Assembly (NCBI GenBank): GCA_947089135.1
Contig: CAMUJF010000008.1
Location: forward strand, 44,213-108,212
Length of the DNA stretch: 64,000 nt
Source of the DNA: an uncultured Clostridia bacterium
Lineage (GTDB): Bacteria > Bacillota > Clostridia > Oscillospirales > Ruminococcaceae
Direction: 5' to 3'
Part shown: positions 8,772 through 16,559 of the stretch, piece by piece
Numbering within the stretch: the stretch's first letter is position 1
Layout: each line of letters begins with the position of its first letter
Program-made: the position numbers and the translations under genes
Notes under the pieces: generated by a model
What the model was told of the DNA's origin: nothing
What the model saw: only the letters and a program-made list of their open reading frames with translations
Database searches by the model: none

Positions 8772-9038
8772 ATGAAATATTTTCTTATATATCTTGCAAT
8801 AATAAGCGTTGCCGCAATGATAATGACCGTATCGGACAAGTCCCGCGCAAAAAAACACAAGCGGCGAATCGCAGAGAAAACTCTGTTTGGAACTGCGGTT
8901 TTAGGCGGTTCTGCGGCAATGTACCTGACAATGCTGTTAGTCAGGCATAAAACCAAACACAAAAGGTTCATGATAGGTCTCCCGCTGATAATGATTGTTC
9001 AGACAGTATTAATTGCATCAGTAATAATTTGTACATAA
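8772..9038 (+). CDS. Small membrane protein, DUF1294-like
   Basis: About 88 residues. An N-terminal helix (YFLIYLAIISVAAMIM), a positively charged loop with DKSRAKKHKRRIAEKTL, a Gly-rich segment, a second loop H-K-T-K-H-K, and a C-terminal helix. This DKxxA...RIxE.TL pattern is that of DUF1294 membrane proteins of unknown role. ATG at 8772 is chosen over 8766 because GAGGG (8761-8765) gives a 6-base spacing only to the former. Confidence 0.75.
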   Translation: MKYFLIYLAIISVAAMIMTVSDKSRAKKHKRRIAEKTLFGTAVLGGSAAMYLTMLLVRHKTKHKRFMIGLPLIMIVQTVLIASVIICT

Positions 9039-9061
9039 TAAGTTATTAAAATATACTTGAA

Positions 9062-9090
9062 TTGCCTTGCGAAAGGTGATATCATATAAA
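9062..9090 (+). promoter_or_regulatory. Promoter of the T-box leader
   Basis: TTGCCT at 9062-9067 and TATAAA at 9085-9090 with a 17-bp spacer; transcription would start near 9097, just ahead of the T-box stem I. Confidence 0.55.
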
Positions 9091-9096
9091 CATCAA

Positions 9097-9392
9097 ATAA
9101 TTTAAACCGATGATTGAGAATAGTAGCTTCGGAGGGTCGCTCAGCAAGCTTCAGCTTGCAGCAGAGAGCCGCAGACGGTGGAATTGCGGCAGCGGATACC
9201 GGCGTGAATGGACTCATGAGGGCAAACCGAGGAACGAAGCATTTTGTTCGTTAGGGGCGACGCAGACCCGTGCGTTATTCGGGGCGCGTATGTCAGTACG
9301 TTGCATTGAGAGGCGTAATTTTTTACGCAACTTGGGTGGTACCGCAGGAATTTATCTCCTGTCCCATTTTATTGGGGCAGGAGTTTTTTGTT
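9097..9392 (+). promoter_or_regulatory. T-box riboswitch with tryptophan specifier
   Basis: A complete T-box leader. Stem I distal signature AGAGAGCCGCAGACGGTGG lies at about 9163-9181; the specifier loop reads GTGAATGGACTC, placing the codon TGG (Trp) at 9209-9211; the T-box core GGGTGGTACCGC is at 9334-9345; the terminator hairpin is CTCCTGTCCCA (9356-9366) with TGGGGCAGGAG (9373-9383) followed by TTTTTT. Uncharged tRNA-Trp would pair with both the specifier and the UGGU bulge, stabilise the antiterminator and allow transcription of the downstream ABC importer. Specifier and downstream genes independently agree on tryptophan. Confidence 0.93.
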
Positions 9393-9585
9393 TTTGATCC
9401 TATAACCAATTAAAAATGTATAAAAAATCAAGTCAAAATTTGCATATGTGATTTTGATACGGTTTTTTTATTTACATTTTTGATTGATTATTAGGAAAAG
9501 GGTACACTAAACTCAAAACATTATTACATTTAAATACACCGCTGTAAGCTGACACTTGCGGCACGCAATGAAAGGAACGGTTACT

Positions 9586-10611
9586 ATGAAAAAAATCAAA
9601 CTTGCAAAAATCGCTTCGCTTATCCTGACCGCGGCTATGACAATAAGCTTTGCCGCATGCTCAAGCGGAAACACGGATGACAGCGGAAATGGCGGTGGAA
9701 ACGCTTCCGCTGACAGTTACAAGGTAGGAATTATCCAGTACGGCAGCCACCCCTCACTTGACAACTGCTACGCGGGAGTCGAGGAGGCTCTAAAAGCGGC
9801 AGGAATCACCGACATCGACCGTCAGGACGGCAACTTTGACAGCGCAACCTGCGACACTATCGCGAAAAATATGGTTGCTAAAAATTACGATATCATTTAC
9901 GCAATCGCAACTCCCGCCGCTGTTTCGGCTTACGCTGCCGCTGCAAATACCGATATTCCGGTAATTTTCTGCGCGGTGTCAGACCCTGTTGCGGCAGGTA
10001 TCGTTGAGGATATGTCCGCTCCCGGCGGCAACTGCACGGGTACTTCCGATATTCTCGACTTCAGCTCACAGGTGGAGCTTATTCAGGCTCTCCAGCCGGA
10101 CGTTAAGAAAATAGGCGTACTGTACACAACAAGCGAGGCTAACTCAGTTTCCCAGCTTGCAAGCCTTAAAGAAGTCGCCGAAAGCAAGGGCATCGAGATA
10201 GTCGAGCAGGGCGTACAGAGCGCGGCGGACGTCCCACAGGCTGCAACGACTCTTGCAGCTAAGGTAGACTGCATAAATAATTTCACCGACAACAATGTTG
10301 TAAGCAACCTTACCGTTCTTCTGGAACAGGCAAACGCGGCGGGTATACCCGTTTACGGCTCTGAGGTAGAGCAGGTCTCCAACGGCTGCATGGCTTCAAT
10401 AAGCATTGACTATGTTGCTCTGGGCAAGGTAACAGGCGAAATGGGAGTACGGGTGCTGAACGGCGAAAGCGCGGGAACTATCGCGGTAGGACAGATCTCC
10501 GAGGGTACTCCCGTTGTGAACACCGAGGTAATGGAGCGTTTCAATATCACGCTTCCCGAAGCGTATGCAAACGCGGATAAGGTCACAACTAACACAGGGA
10601 CTGCCGAATAA
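9586..10611 (+). CDS. trpX: ABC transporter substrate-binding lipoprotein, TrpX type (predicted tryptophan)
   Basis: 341 residues from the ATG at 9586, which has AAAGGAA nine bases upstream; an earlier ATG at 9556 lacks one. A lipoprotein signal ends in the lipobox SFAAC, followed by a Ser/Gly/Asn linker and a two-lobe periplasmic-binding fold of the PF04392 type (YKVGIIQYGSHPSLDN, then IPVIFCAVSDPVAAGIV and KKIGVLYTTSE). In Firmicutes this family with cognate permease and ATPase is predicted to import tryptophan. The Trp T-box immediately upstream supports that. It would be anchored outside the membrane and hand ligand to the permease at 10919. Confidence 0.85.
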   Translation: MKKIKLAKIASLILTAAMTISFAACSSGNTDDSGNGGGNASADSYKVGIIQYGSHPSLDNCYAGVEEALKAAGITDIDRQDGNFDSATCDTIAKNMVAKNYDIIYAIATPAAVSAYAAAANTDIPVIFCAVSDPVAAGIVEDMSAPGGNCTGTSDILDFSSQVELIQALQPDVKKIGVLYTTSEANSVSQLASLKEVAESKGIEIVEQGVQSAADVPQAATTLAAKVDCINNFTDNNVVSNLTVLLEQANAAGIPVYGSEVEQVSNGCMASISIDYVALGKVTGEMGVRVLNGESAGTIAVGQISEGTPVVNTEVMERFNITLPEAYANADKVTTNTGTAE

Positions 10612-10715
10612 TAAAGCTGAGCCTTAACTCTGTTCTGCCCCAATGTTAAGGTGTTATGTACCTTTATTCTGCATTGATCTATCAAGGGGCGGGTAGATTT
10701 ATATTAAATATTTTT

Positions 10716-10749
10716 CAGAGGATAGGACGGTTTGACATTCTATCCTCTG
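10716..10749 (+). other. Perfect 10-bp hairpin between trpX and trpY
   Basis: CAGAGGATAG (10716-10725) and CTATCCTCTG (10740-10749) form a perfect stem with a 14-base loop. It is followed by TCTTGTAATTTTG, a poor T-tract, so it could be a weak terminator or an mRNA-processing stem that lowers permease relative to binding-protein expression. The 10612-10773 stretch otherwise shows nothing recognisable. Confidence 0.5.
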
Positions 10750-10773
10750 TCTTGTAATTTTGTGGAGGAAAAT

Positions 10774-10854
10774 ATGTTTGGCGGCTTTGTGGATTTTGTG
10801 GACGGCTACGAAAAATTTGTAAATAACATCAGCGACCGAATTGTGCAGGTATAA
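10774..10854 (+). CDS. Candidate 26-residue peptide
   Basis: A short frame with a strong GGAGGAAAAT site directly before its ATG. The peptide begins MFGGFVDFVDGYEKF and ends SDRIVQV; hydrophobic and charged residues alternate so that a helical wheel would be amphipathic. It sits between trpX and the promoter of trpY. It is too short to identify; it could be a real small protein, a leader peptide or chance. Confidence 0.35.
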   Translation: MFGGFVDFVDGYEKFVNNISDRIVQV

Positions 10855-10857
10855 CCC

Positions 10858-10886
10858 TTGTAAATAAGTGCAAAATATGGTATAAT
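10858..10886 (+). promoter_or_regulatory. Second promoter, for the permease gene
   Basis: TTGTAA at 10858-10863 and TATAAT at 10881-10886, spacer 17 bp. It would let trpY and the genes behind it be transcribed independently of the T-box. Confidence 0.65.
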
Positions 10887-10918
10887 TGATATCATATAAT
10901 TTCAGCGAGGTAATTTTT

Positions 10919-11815
10919 ATGGATATATTTATTAACGTTTTACGTGTAACTCTTGAAGAGGGACTTATGTATGCGCTTCTGGCAATAGGCGTTTACATAA
11001 CCTACAGCATACTGGATTTCCCCGATCTGTCCGTGGACGGCACTATGCCCATGGGGGCAATAGTCACAGCAGTCCTTATCATACACGGCGTAAACCCTTG
11101 GCTCTGCCTCGCGATAACATTCGCCCTCGGCATGGCTTGCGGCGCGGTTACGGGACTGCTCCATGTCAAGCTGAATATACGTCCGCTGCTGTGCGGAATT
11201 ATTGTATACACCGCCATGCTATCCCTTAATTTGGTAATTCTTTTCAAGGGAAACAACGGAATCACAGTGGCTTCGTTTTTCAAAAAGCCGACTATTTTCA
11301 ACAGCGGCATTGCTGAATTTTTCCCCGAAAAGTGGAAGATCGTTATATTGTCTCTCATACTTGTTGTTATCTGTAAAATTATTATGGACTTCTACCTGAA
11401 AACAAAGTCGGGACTTCTCCTCCGTGCCACGGGAGACAACGAGCGTTATGTGACAATGCTTGCCAAAGACCCGGGGTACACAAAAATTCTGGGACTTGCA
11501 ATCGGCAACGGCTTTGCGGCTCTGTCAGGCTGTGTTATCGCGCAGCAGAAAGGCTCCGCGGACCAGCAAATGGGCGTTGGTATGGTGGTTTTGGGACTTG
11601 CTTCAGTAATCATCGGTCTCAGCGTTTTCAAAAAGGTTAAGTTTATGAAAGCAACCACAATGGTTATTTTGGGCAGTATTTTGTACAAGGCGTTCCTGTC
11701 GGCTGCGCTTGCAATGAACCTTCCTACCGAGTATTTAAAGCTTCTTATGGCGGTACTGTTTACGCTTGCATTAGTATTCAGTGAAAAATTCAAGGGAAAG
11801 AAAAAGCGGGCGTAA
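10919..11815 (+). CDS. trpY: ABC transporter permease, TrpY type
   Basis: 298 residues from ATG 10919 (AGCGAGG nine bases upstream; the in-frame start at 10886 lies in the -10 box). About eight hydrophobic helices and the branched-chain-type permease signature (YSILDFPDLSVDGTMPMGA; the ATGDNERYVTMLAKD coupling loop near residue 175; GLAIGNGFAALSGCVIAQQ). It belongs with the substrate-binding protein at 9586 and the ATPase at 13019 in one importer. Its 3' end is duplicated, imperfectly, at 12378-12447 beyond an intervening kinase gene. Confidence 0.87.
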   Translation: MDIFINVLRVTLEEGLMYALLAIGVYITYSILDFPDLSVDGTMPMGAIVTAVLIIHGVNPWLCLAITFALGMACGAVTGLLHVKLNIRPLLCGIIVYTAMLSLNLVILFKGNNGITVASFFKKPTIFNSGIAEFFPEKWKIVILSLILVVICKIIMDFYLKTKSGLLLRATGDNERYVTMLAKDPGYTKILGLAIGNGFAALSGCVIAQQKGSADQQMGVGMVVLGLASVIIGLSVFKKVKFMKATTMVILGSILYKAFLSAALAMNLPTEYLKLLMAVLFTLALVFSEKFKGKKKRA

Positions 11816-11872
11816 CAGCTTGTATAAATATAATTTGCAGCATTATTTTTTATTGATACGGGGGGTAACCAT

Positions 11873-12373
11873 ATGCCCAAAAAGCAGCGGCAAAAACTGA
11901 TAATTGTAACAGGCTCTCCTTGCGTTGGCAAAACGACCGTTACGGATATGCTTTTTACCCGCTATGATAACAGCGCATTTTTTGACGGCGACTGGGCGTG
12001 GTGCGTAAATCCGTTTTCACTTAACGATAGGAGATTGAGGAACGGAGATAAAACGATGTCCTTTGCGTTGTCCACATATCTGAATTCGGATTTTGACTAT
12101 GTTTTCTTTTCGACTGTTATCGCTGTGGATAAGACCATTCGTGAGAATATTCTTAAAGATATAACGGCAAAGGATTTTTCTGTAACTTCGTTTACTCTGA
12201 CTTGTTCCGAGGAGACTTTGCTCGAACGTCACAAAAAGCGCGGCGATAAAAATGAATGCTCCTTTTTCTGGCTGCATTTGAAGCCGCTTGAGGGCGACTA
12301 CGTTATTGATACGGACAATAAAAGCGTACAGCAGATAGTTGACGAAATGAAAAAAATTATTGATGAAGAGTAA
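11873..12373 (+). CDS. P-loop nucleotide/small-molecule kinase-like protein
   Basis: 166 residues starting with a Walker A loop GSPCVGKTT, an acidic FDGDWAW stretch where kinases bind phosphate acceptor, and a LID-like region LERHKKRGDK. This is the shape of small P-loop kinases (chloramphenicol-phosphotransferase- or cytidylate-kinase-like); the substrate is not predictable. RBS ACGGGGGG precedes ATG 11873. It interrupts the trpX-trpY-trpZ set and is bracketed by two copies of the trpY 3' end, so it seems to have arrived by insertion or recombination. Confidence 0.7.
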   Translation: MPKKQRQKLIIVTGSPCVGKTTVTDMLFTRYDNSAFFDGDWAWCVNPFSLNDRRLRNGDKTMSFALSTYLNSDFDYVFFSTVIAVDKTIRENILKDITAKDFSVTSFTLTCSEETLLERHKKRGDKNECSFFWLHLKPLEGDYVIDTDNKSVQQIVDEMKKIIDEE

Positions 12374-12377
12374 TGTT

Positions 12378-12447
12378 TACGGCAGTGTAATTTACTTTTG
12401 CGTTGGTGTTCAGCGAGAAGTTTTCGAGTAAGAAAAAGAAAGCATAA
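12378..12447 (+). pseudogene. Relic of a second trpY 3' end
   Basis: In frame, bases 12381-12447 read TAV-stop-FTFALVFSEKFSSKKKKA-stop, against the true trpY end MAVLFTLALVFSEKFKGKKKRA-stop. Nucleotide likeness continues past the stop: both are followed within 50 bases by a TATGCAGC/TTTGCAGC-CATTAT block. The copy has an in-frame TAA and no upstream permease, so it is a non-functional fragment. The drift at silent sites suggests an old duplication or recombination with a paralogous operon. Confidence 0.75.
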
Positions 12448-12498
12448 AACCGCAGGGGTGAATTTATATGCAGCGCATTATATTCGGAGGAGACAAAC

Positions 12499-12975
12499 AT
12501 GAGGGTAATATTGGATACGGGTGAATATAATAATATTTGGGATAAGATAAACAACACTTTTGGATTTAAAACGCCATGTAAAGATAAAAACGGCATATGG
12601 CTGTCTTTCCCGGCAGAAAACAAAAAATATCGTTTGAACAGCGTTTTTTCCGAAGAACAGGAAAAAATCATCAATTCCATATTTTGCAGGGTAAATCCCA
12701 ATAATATGTACGCGCTGGATTGGCAGCATGATTGCTTTATTTACGATCCGCGTGAAAAAATACCGTTAGACTATTGGTTCTACGACGCGGAACGTGATTG
12801 TAATGTGTATTTCCCAAGCTATTACCCAAACGGCGATTATCATTTTTTTGCATCATTAGATTGGTCAGTAGGCTTATATGGACACCCATGGAAAGAAGAA
12901 ATTATTGTAGTTGGAAAAGAATTGATACAGGAATTTGAAAAAGTAAAGACTGCACTTAACATAACAGAGCTGTAG
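12499..12975 (+). CDS. DUF2716-like protein
   Basis: 158 residues, GGAGGAG eight bases before the ATG. Aromatic-rich, soluble, with the closing pattern YPNGDYHFFASLDW and YGHPWKEEIIVVG that I associate with DUF2716 proteins. No catalytic motif is recognised. It lies between the trpY relic and trpZ, part of a small set of AT-richer accessory genes lodged in the importer operon; a role in the importer is unlikely. Confidence 0.6.
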   Translation: MRVILDTGEYNNIWDKINNTFGFKTPCKDKNGIWLSFPAENKKYRLNSVFSEEQEKIINSIFCRVNPNNMYALDWQHDCFIYDPREKIPLDYWFYDAERDCNVYFPSYYPNGDYHFFASLDWSVGLYGHPWKEEIIVVGKELIQEFEKVKTALNITEL

Positions 12976-13018
12976 ACAAATTTTCAAATATATAAGGCAA
13001 CCTGAAAGGAGCGAAAAA

Positions 13019-13792
13019 ATGCTTGAACTAAACAACATCACAAAAATTTTCAACGCGGGTACGGTAGACGAAACTACCCTTTTCGACAACTTTTCTTTTA
13101 AGCTCGAAAAGGGAGAATTTGCGGCTGTCATCGGCTCAAACGGCAGCGGCAAGACTACCCTGCTGAACCTTGCCTGCGGTACGATAAAGCCCGACAGCGG
13201 CACTATCATTTTTAACGGCGAGGACATCACAAAGCTCCCCGAACACAAGAGGGCAAGGTCTATCGGACGCGTCCTGCAAGACCCCCGTCTTGGCACCTGC
13301 GGCAACCTTACCATACTGGAAAATATGGCTCTTGCGGACAACAAAAACAAGCCCTTCGGCTTGAGCGCGGGGGTAAACAAAAAGCGGGTGGACTATTACA
13401 AGTCCCTGCTGGAGACCTGCGGTATGGGTCTTGAAAACAGAATGAACGTCCCAGTGGGAAATCTCAGCGGCGGACAACGGCAGGCGGCGGCTCTGATAAT
13501 CGCCTCCATGACGGACATAGATCTGCTTGTCCTTGACGAACACACGGCGGCTCTCGACCCCAAGTCCTCCGAAACCCTTATGGAGATAACCGACAAGGTG
13601 GTAAAGGAAAAACATCTCACCACGCTTATGGTTACGCACAATCTGCGGTTTGCAATTGAGTACGGCACGAGGCTTGTGATGATGCACGAGGGAAAATGCG
13701 TACTGGACATAAAGGGCGAGGAAAAGAAAAACGCCGAGGTTGACGATCTGCTGAAAATTTTCAACGAAATAAGCATTGAAGTGGGGAACTGA
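13019..13792 (+). CDS. trpZ: ABC transporter ATP-binding protein, TrpZ type
   Basis: 257 residues with Walker A GSNGSGKTT, Q-loop RVLQDPRLGT, ABC signature LSGGQRQ, Walker B DLLVLDEHTAALD and the switch histidine in VTHNL. It is the nucleotide-hydrolysing subunit for the importer whose binding protein and permease are at 9586 and 10919. GAAAGGAG precedes the ATG. It is separated from trpY by 1.2 kb of unrelated genes, though all are on one strand and could share a transcript. Confidence 0.88.
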   Translation: MLELNNITKIFNAGTVDETTLFDNFSFKLEKGEFAAVIGSNGSGKTTLLNLACGTIKPDSGTIIFNGEDITKLPEHKRARSIGRVLQDPRLGTCGNLTILENMALADNKNKPFGLSAGVNKKRVDYYKSLLETCGMGLENRMNVPVGNLSGGQRQAAALIIASMTDIDLLVLDEHTAALDPKSSETLMEITDKVVKEKHLTTLMVTHNLRFAIEYGTRLVMMHEGKCVLDIKGEEKKNAEVDDLLKIFNEISIEVGN

Positions 13793-13793
13793 T

Positions 13794-14180
13794 ATGGAGT
13801 ATGTTGATATAATATTCAGTAGCATTAATAAAAAAGACATTGATAATTTAATAAAAAATAATTTCAACGTCTGCAATGATAAAATAATACGGTCGCATTT
13901 TTATACGGAAGAAAACGGAGATTTTGAGTATTCCGATAAAATTGACTTGGAAAAATATTTCTGTAAAGAGCAAACCTGCAATATGTTAGTATCGGATTTA
14001 CGGATGAATAAAACGTACAGTAATGTTCTGGTGATTATTGCGTCTGATAAAGCCGATACAGATGTTACGCTGAATATTTCAGCCGACCAATTTGAAAGCG
14101 GCGGTATCGAGCTTTTGCGGGATTATCTTAAATCATCGTTCGGTCAATATGATGTGAAGCTTGAATTTTCGGATATATAA
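13794..14180 (+). CDS. Hypothetical acidic protein
   Basis: 128 residues from ATG 13794 (GGGGA seven bases upstream); an in-frame ATG at 13776 overlaps trpZ and is less likely. AT-rich codon use compared with trpZ. No membrane segment and no family recognised; features include EYVDIIFSSINKKDI at the N terminus and a C-terminal FGQYDVKLEFS strand pattern. Two bases after trpZ, so probably co-transcribed. Size and composition resemble orphan immunity-like proteins, but that is only a resemblance. Confidence 0.5.
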   Translation: MEYVDIIFSSINKKDIDNLIKNNFNVCNDKIIRSHFYTEENGDFEYSDKIDLEKYFCKEQTCNMLVSDLRMNKTYSNVLVIIASDKADTDVTLNISADQFESGGIELLRDYLKSSFGQYDVKLEFSDI

Positions 14181-14207
14181 ATAACTTTGCAAACAGAGGT
14201 AAACGCT

Positions 14208-14330
14208 ATGTAAAACAAATTCTTCGCCATTATTTCAAGAATGAAATACATAAACCGCTGGGGACTTATGCGGATCACCTTTCCGAAAAACATCAGCGAA
14301 CACAGTCAACCGAGGTCAAATATAAAATAA
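14208..14330 (+). pseudogene. Relic of a YfbR-type HD nucleotidase gene
   Basis: Behind an AGAGGT site, ATG is followed at once by TAA, then the frame reads NKFFAIISRMKYINRWGLMR, ITFPKNISEHS and soon stops. The block MKYINRWGLMR...EHS is the conserved N terminus of YfbR-like 5'-deoxynucleotidases, in which the His of EHS is the first metal ligand. Everything after that, including the HD motif, is missing. It is a truncated gene remnant. Confidence 0.75.
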
Positions 14331-14361
14331 ATCAAAAATAAAACAGAAAGCGGAAACAAAT

Positions 14362-15312
14362 ATGAAAATTGCAATTCTTGAAGCGGGAACGGTCTCGCGC
14401 GGAGATATTTCCTTTGAGGAGCTGTACAGCTTGGGCGAGGTGACGGAATACCGTCTTACGCCTGTTGACAGGATAGCGGAGTATGTGGGGGACGCGGAGG
14501 CTGTCCTCTGCAATAAAACCCCGTTTACCGCGGACGTGCTTAAAGCCTGTCCGAATCTGAAATACATCGGACTGTGCGCCACCGGATACAACAATATAGA
14601 CCTGAAAACCTGCCGCGAGCTTGGAATAACCGTCAGTAACGTCCCCGCCTACTCCACGGGAGCGGTGGCTCAGCAGGTGTTCTCGTTCATACTTGATTTT
14701 TTCAGCAGAACTGCGGAGTACGGCAAGTTTGTTCGTGACGGAGGCTGGCTGAGGTCCGAGACCTTTTCGGACTTTGTTTTTCCCACCCGTGAGCTTGAGG
14801 GAAAAACCATAGGCATAATAGGCTACGGCTCAATCGGCAGACGTGTAGCAGGTATCGCCCGCGCTTTCGGAATGAACGTCATCGTGAACACCCGCACAGC
14901 CAAGCAGGACAGTTCCGTGCGGTTTGTCGGCATAAAAGAGCTTTTTTCGGAGTCTGATATTATTACCGCCCACTGTCCCCTTACAGAGGAAACGCGGGGT
15001 CTTATCGGCAGGGAAAATCTCGCGCTCTGCAAGCCCTCCTGCATAATCATAAATACCAGCAGAGGCGACGTGGTGGACGAACAAGCTCTTGCGGACGCTC
15101 TTAACAGCGGAAATATCGCGGGAGCTGCTCTTGACGTGCTCCGCTCCGAACCTATGGCGAAAAACTGTCCGCTTCAAGGGGCGAAAAACTGCATTATCAC
15201 TCCCCATGTAGCGTGGGCGGCTTTAGAGACCCGCGAAAGACTGGTAAAAACAGTCGTCGAAAATCTTCGCGCGTATATCGGCGGAAGTCCGATAAATACA
15301 GTTACAGATTGA
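14362..15312 (+). CDS. D-2-hydroxyacid dehydrogenase (hydroxypyruvate reductase-like)
   Basis: 316 residues. NAD-binding Rossmann motif GIIGYGSIGRRVAG at about 153-166, followed by catalytic Arg in NTSRGDVVDE, Glu in DVLRSEP and His in ITPHVAWA, the Arg-Glu-His set of the family. These enzymes interconvert 2-oxo acids and D-2-hydroxy acids with NAD(P)H; glycerate dehydrogenase (HprA) is the best guess because of length and the SAGAVAQQ-like region, but substrate is not certain. It stands 41 bases before proB on the same strand. Confidence 0.85.
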   Translation: MKIAILEAGTVSRGDISFEELYSLGEVTEYRLTPVDRIAEYVGDAEAVLCNKTPFTADVLKACPNLKYIGLCATGYNNIDLKTCRELGITVSNVPAYSTGAVAQQVFSFILDFFSRTAEYGKFVRDGGWLRSETFSDFVFPTRELEGKTIGIIGYGSIGRRVAGIARAFGMNVIVNTRTAKQDSSVRFVGIKELFSESDIITAHCPLTEETRGLIGRENLALCKPSCIIINTSRGDVVDEQALADALNSGNIAGAALDVLRSEPMAKNCPLQGAKNCIITPHVAWAALETRERLVKTVVENLRAYIGGSPINTVTD

Positions 15313-15352
15313 ATTTCATATTTTATTTTCTTAGTAAGGAAGGACGTTTATT

Positions 15353-16141
15353 ATGTTTGATATAAATACCAAAAAAAGGATAGTGGTAAAAGTAGGTACT
15401 TCCACACTTACCCATAAAACAGGCAGGCTTAATATCCGCAGAATGGAAAAGCTTGTAAAGGTTCTGTCGGACATTCAAAACAGCGGCAAGGAGATTATAC
15501 TTGTATCGTCGGGAGCCGTGGGTTTGGGTATGTCCAAGATGCACCTGCCCGAACGTCCCAAGGAAACCTCCATGAAGCAGGCGTGCGCCGCCGTGGGACA
15601 GTGCGAGCTGATGTATATGTACGACAAGCTTTTCGGCGAATATAACCTTACCGTGGCGCAGATACTTCTAACAAGAAATATTCTGGATACTCCGCGTAAA
15701 AACAACGTTGAGAACACCTTTGAAAAACTGATAGCCCACAACGTCATACCTGTAGTGAACGAAAACGACACGGTAGCTATCGACGAGCTGGAACTTGAAT
15801 TCGGCGAGAACGACAGTCTTGCGGCTCACGTTGGAATTTTCAGCCACGCGGATATGCTTATTATTATGTCGGACATCGACGGTCTTTACGACAGCAATCC
15901 CAAAAACAATCCCGATGCGAAGCTTATTTCTGAGGTACACGAGATAAACGACGACATACGGGCTCTTGCGGGCGGAGCGGGTTCTGCTTTGGGAACAGGA
16001 GGCATGGTAACCAAGATACACGCCGCGGAGCTTGCTATGGGCGCCGGAATAGACATGGCTATACTTAACGGACGTGATCCTTATGTGCTGTACAAATTTT
16101 TTGACGGCGAGGGCGTAGGTACTGTTTTTACAAAAAAATGA
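15353..16141 (+). CDS. proB: Glutamate 5-kinase, short form without PUA domain
   Basis: 262 residues. First enzyme of proline synthesis, phosphorylating glutamate with ATP. Amino-acid-kinase fold motifs: VVKVGTSTLT, VSSGAVGLGM, PVVNENDTVA, FGENDSLAAHVG, LSDIDGLYD-like MSDIDGLYD, GTGGMVTKIHAAELA. The C-terminal PUA domain of the E. coli enzyme is absent, as in many Clostridia. Normally adjacent to proA, here proA is about 42 kb away at 58289. AAGGAAGG precedes the ATG. Hairpins of the 16.1-16.6 kb gap follow it. Confidence 0.92.
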   Translation: MFDINTKKRIVVKVGTSTLTHKTGRLNIRRMEKLVKVLSDIQNSGKEIILVSSGAVGLGMSKMHLPERPKETSMKQACAAVGQCELMYMYDKLFGEYNLTVAQILLTRNILDTPRKNNVENTFEKLIAHNVIPVVNENDTVAIDELELEFGENDSLAAHVGIFSHADMLIIMSDIDGLYDSNPKNNPDAKLISEVHEINDDIRALAGGAGSALGTGGMVTKIHAAELAMGAGIDMAILNGRDPYVLYKFFDGEGVGTVFTKK

Positions 16142-16295
16142 CGTATTACCCTCACCGACCTCAATGCCGATGTGATTTAATGAGAAAATTTTTATGCGGT
16201 ATTGCCGCAAATGAAAGCAATTAGCAACTTACTGTTTGTTGGAAAGAACAGCATATTATCAAGAATCAAGATATGCCAATTATCTCCCGAAATGA

Positions 16296-16339
16296 CAAAT
16301 GGAGAGAAATCCCAGATTTATGGGATTTCTCTCCATTTG
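16296..16339. repeat. Perfect 19-bp inverted repeat
   Basis: CAAATGGAGAGAAATCCCA (16296-16314) and its exact reverse complement (16321-16339) around a 6-base loop GATTTA. No T-tract follows on either strand, so a simple terminator is unlikely. Confidence 0.85.
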
Positions 16340-16410
16340 CCGTGTTACATAAGGACAATCTAAAAAATTGGCTGTCGTTTAATAAAAAATTATATTATAT
16401 AAAAAAATTC

Positions 16411-16466
16411 GGCGGAACGATACCGAAAATCCCGTCGGGAGCTTCGGCATTAGTGAACGTTCCGCC
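16411..16466. repeat. Nested hairpin
   Basis: Outer arms GGCGGAACG (16411-16419) / CGTTCCGCC (16458-16466), inside them CCGAA (16423-16427) / TTCGG (16443-16447) and a TCCC-GTC-GGGA tip. The nesting gives one branched or bulged stem, as in a structured RNA. Confidence 0.7.
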
Positions 16467-16525
16467 ATATAAATTAAAACAAGGAGTCCGAAAGTCTGCC
16501 GTCTGCATCGGCAAACCGGAAATAA

Positions 16526-16550
16526 CATTAAAAAGCATATGCTTTTAATG
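16526..16550. terminator. A/T-flanked palindrome, possible bidirectional terminator
   Basis: CATTAAAAAGCAT / ATGCTTTTAATG is a near-perfect palindrome with A and T runs in its arms, placed just beyond the end of the deacetylase gene. Confidence 0.4.
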
Positions 16551-16559
16551 AAAGCAAAG

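Larger units (their letters stand above)
16142..16559. other. 418-bp gene-free gap with three inverted repeats
   Basis: No credible gene. It contains three separate dyad structures listed below, and a GCGG/CCGC hairpin near 16196-16207. A 91-codon frame (16273-16548) runs across the hairpins and has no ribosome site, so it is not called. Convergent transcripts from proB and the deacetylase meet here. Confidence 0.6.

Noticed and set aside
9110..9397. 95-codon plus-strand frame
   Set aside because: It overlaps the entire T-box leader and terminator, so it is an RNA structure, not a protein.
16273..16548. 91-codon frame in the gap after proB
   Set aside because: It runs through two strong inverted repeats, has no ribosome site and no recognisable domain.
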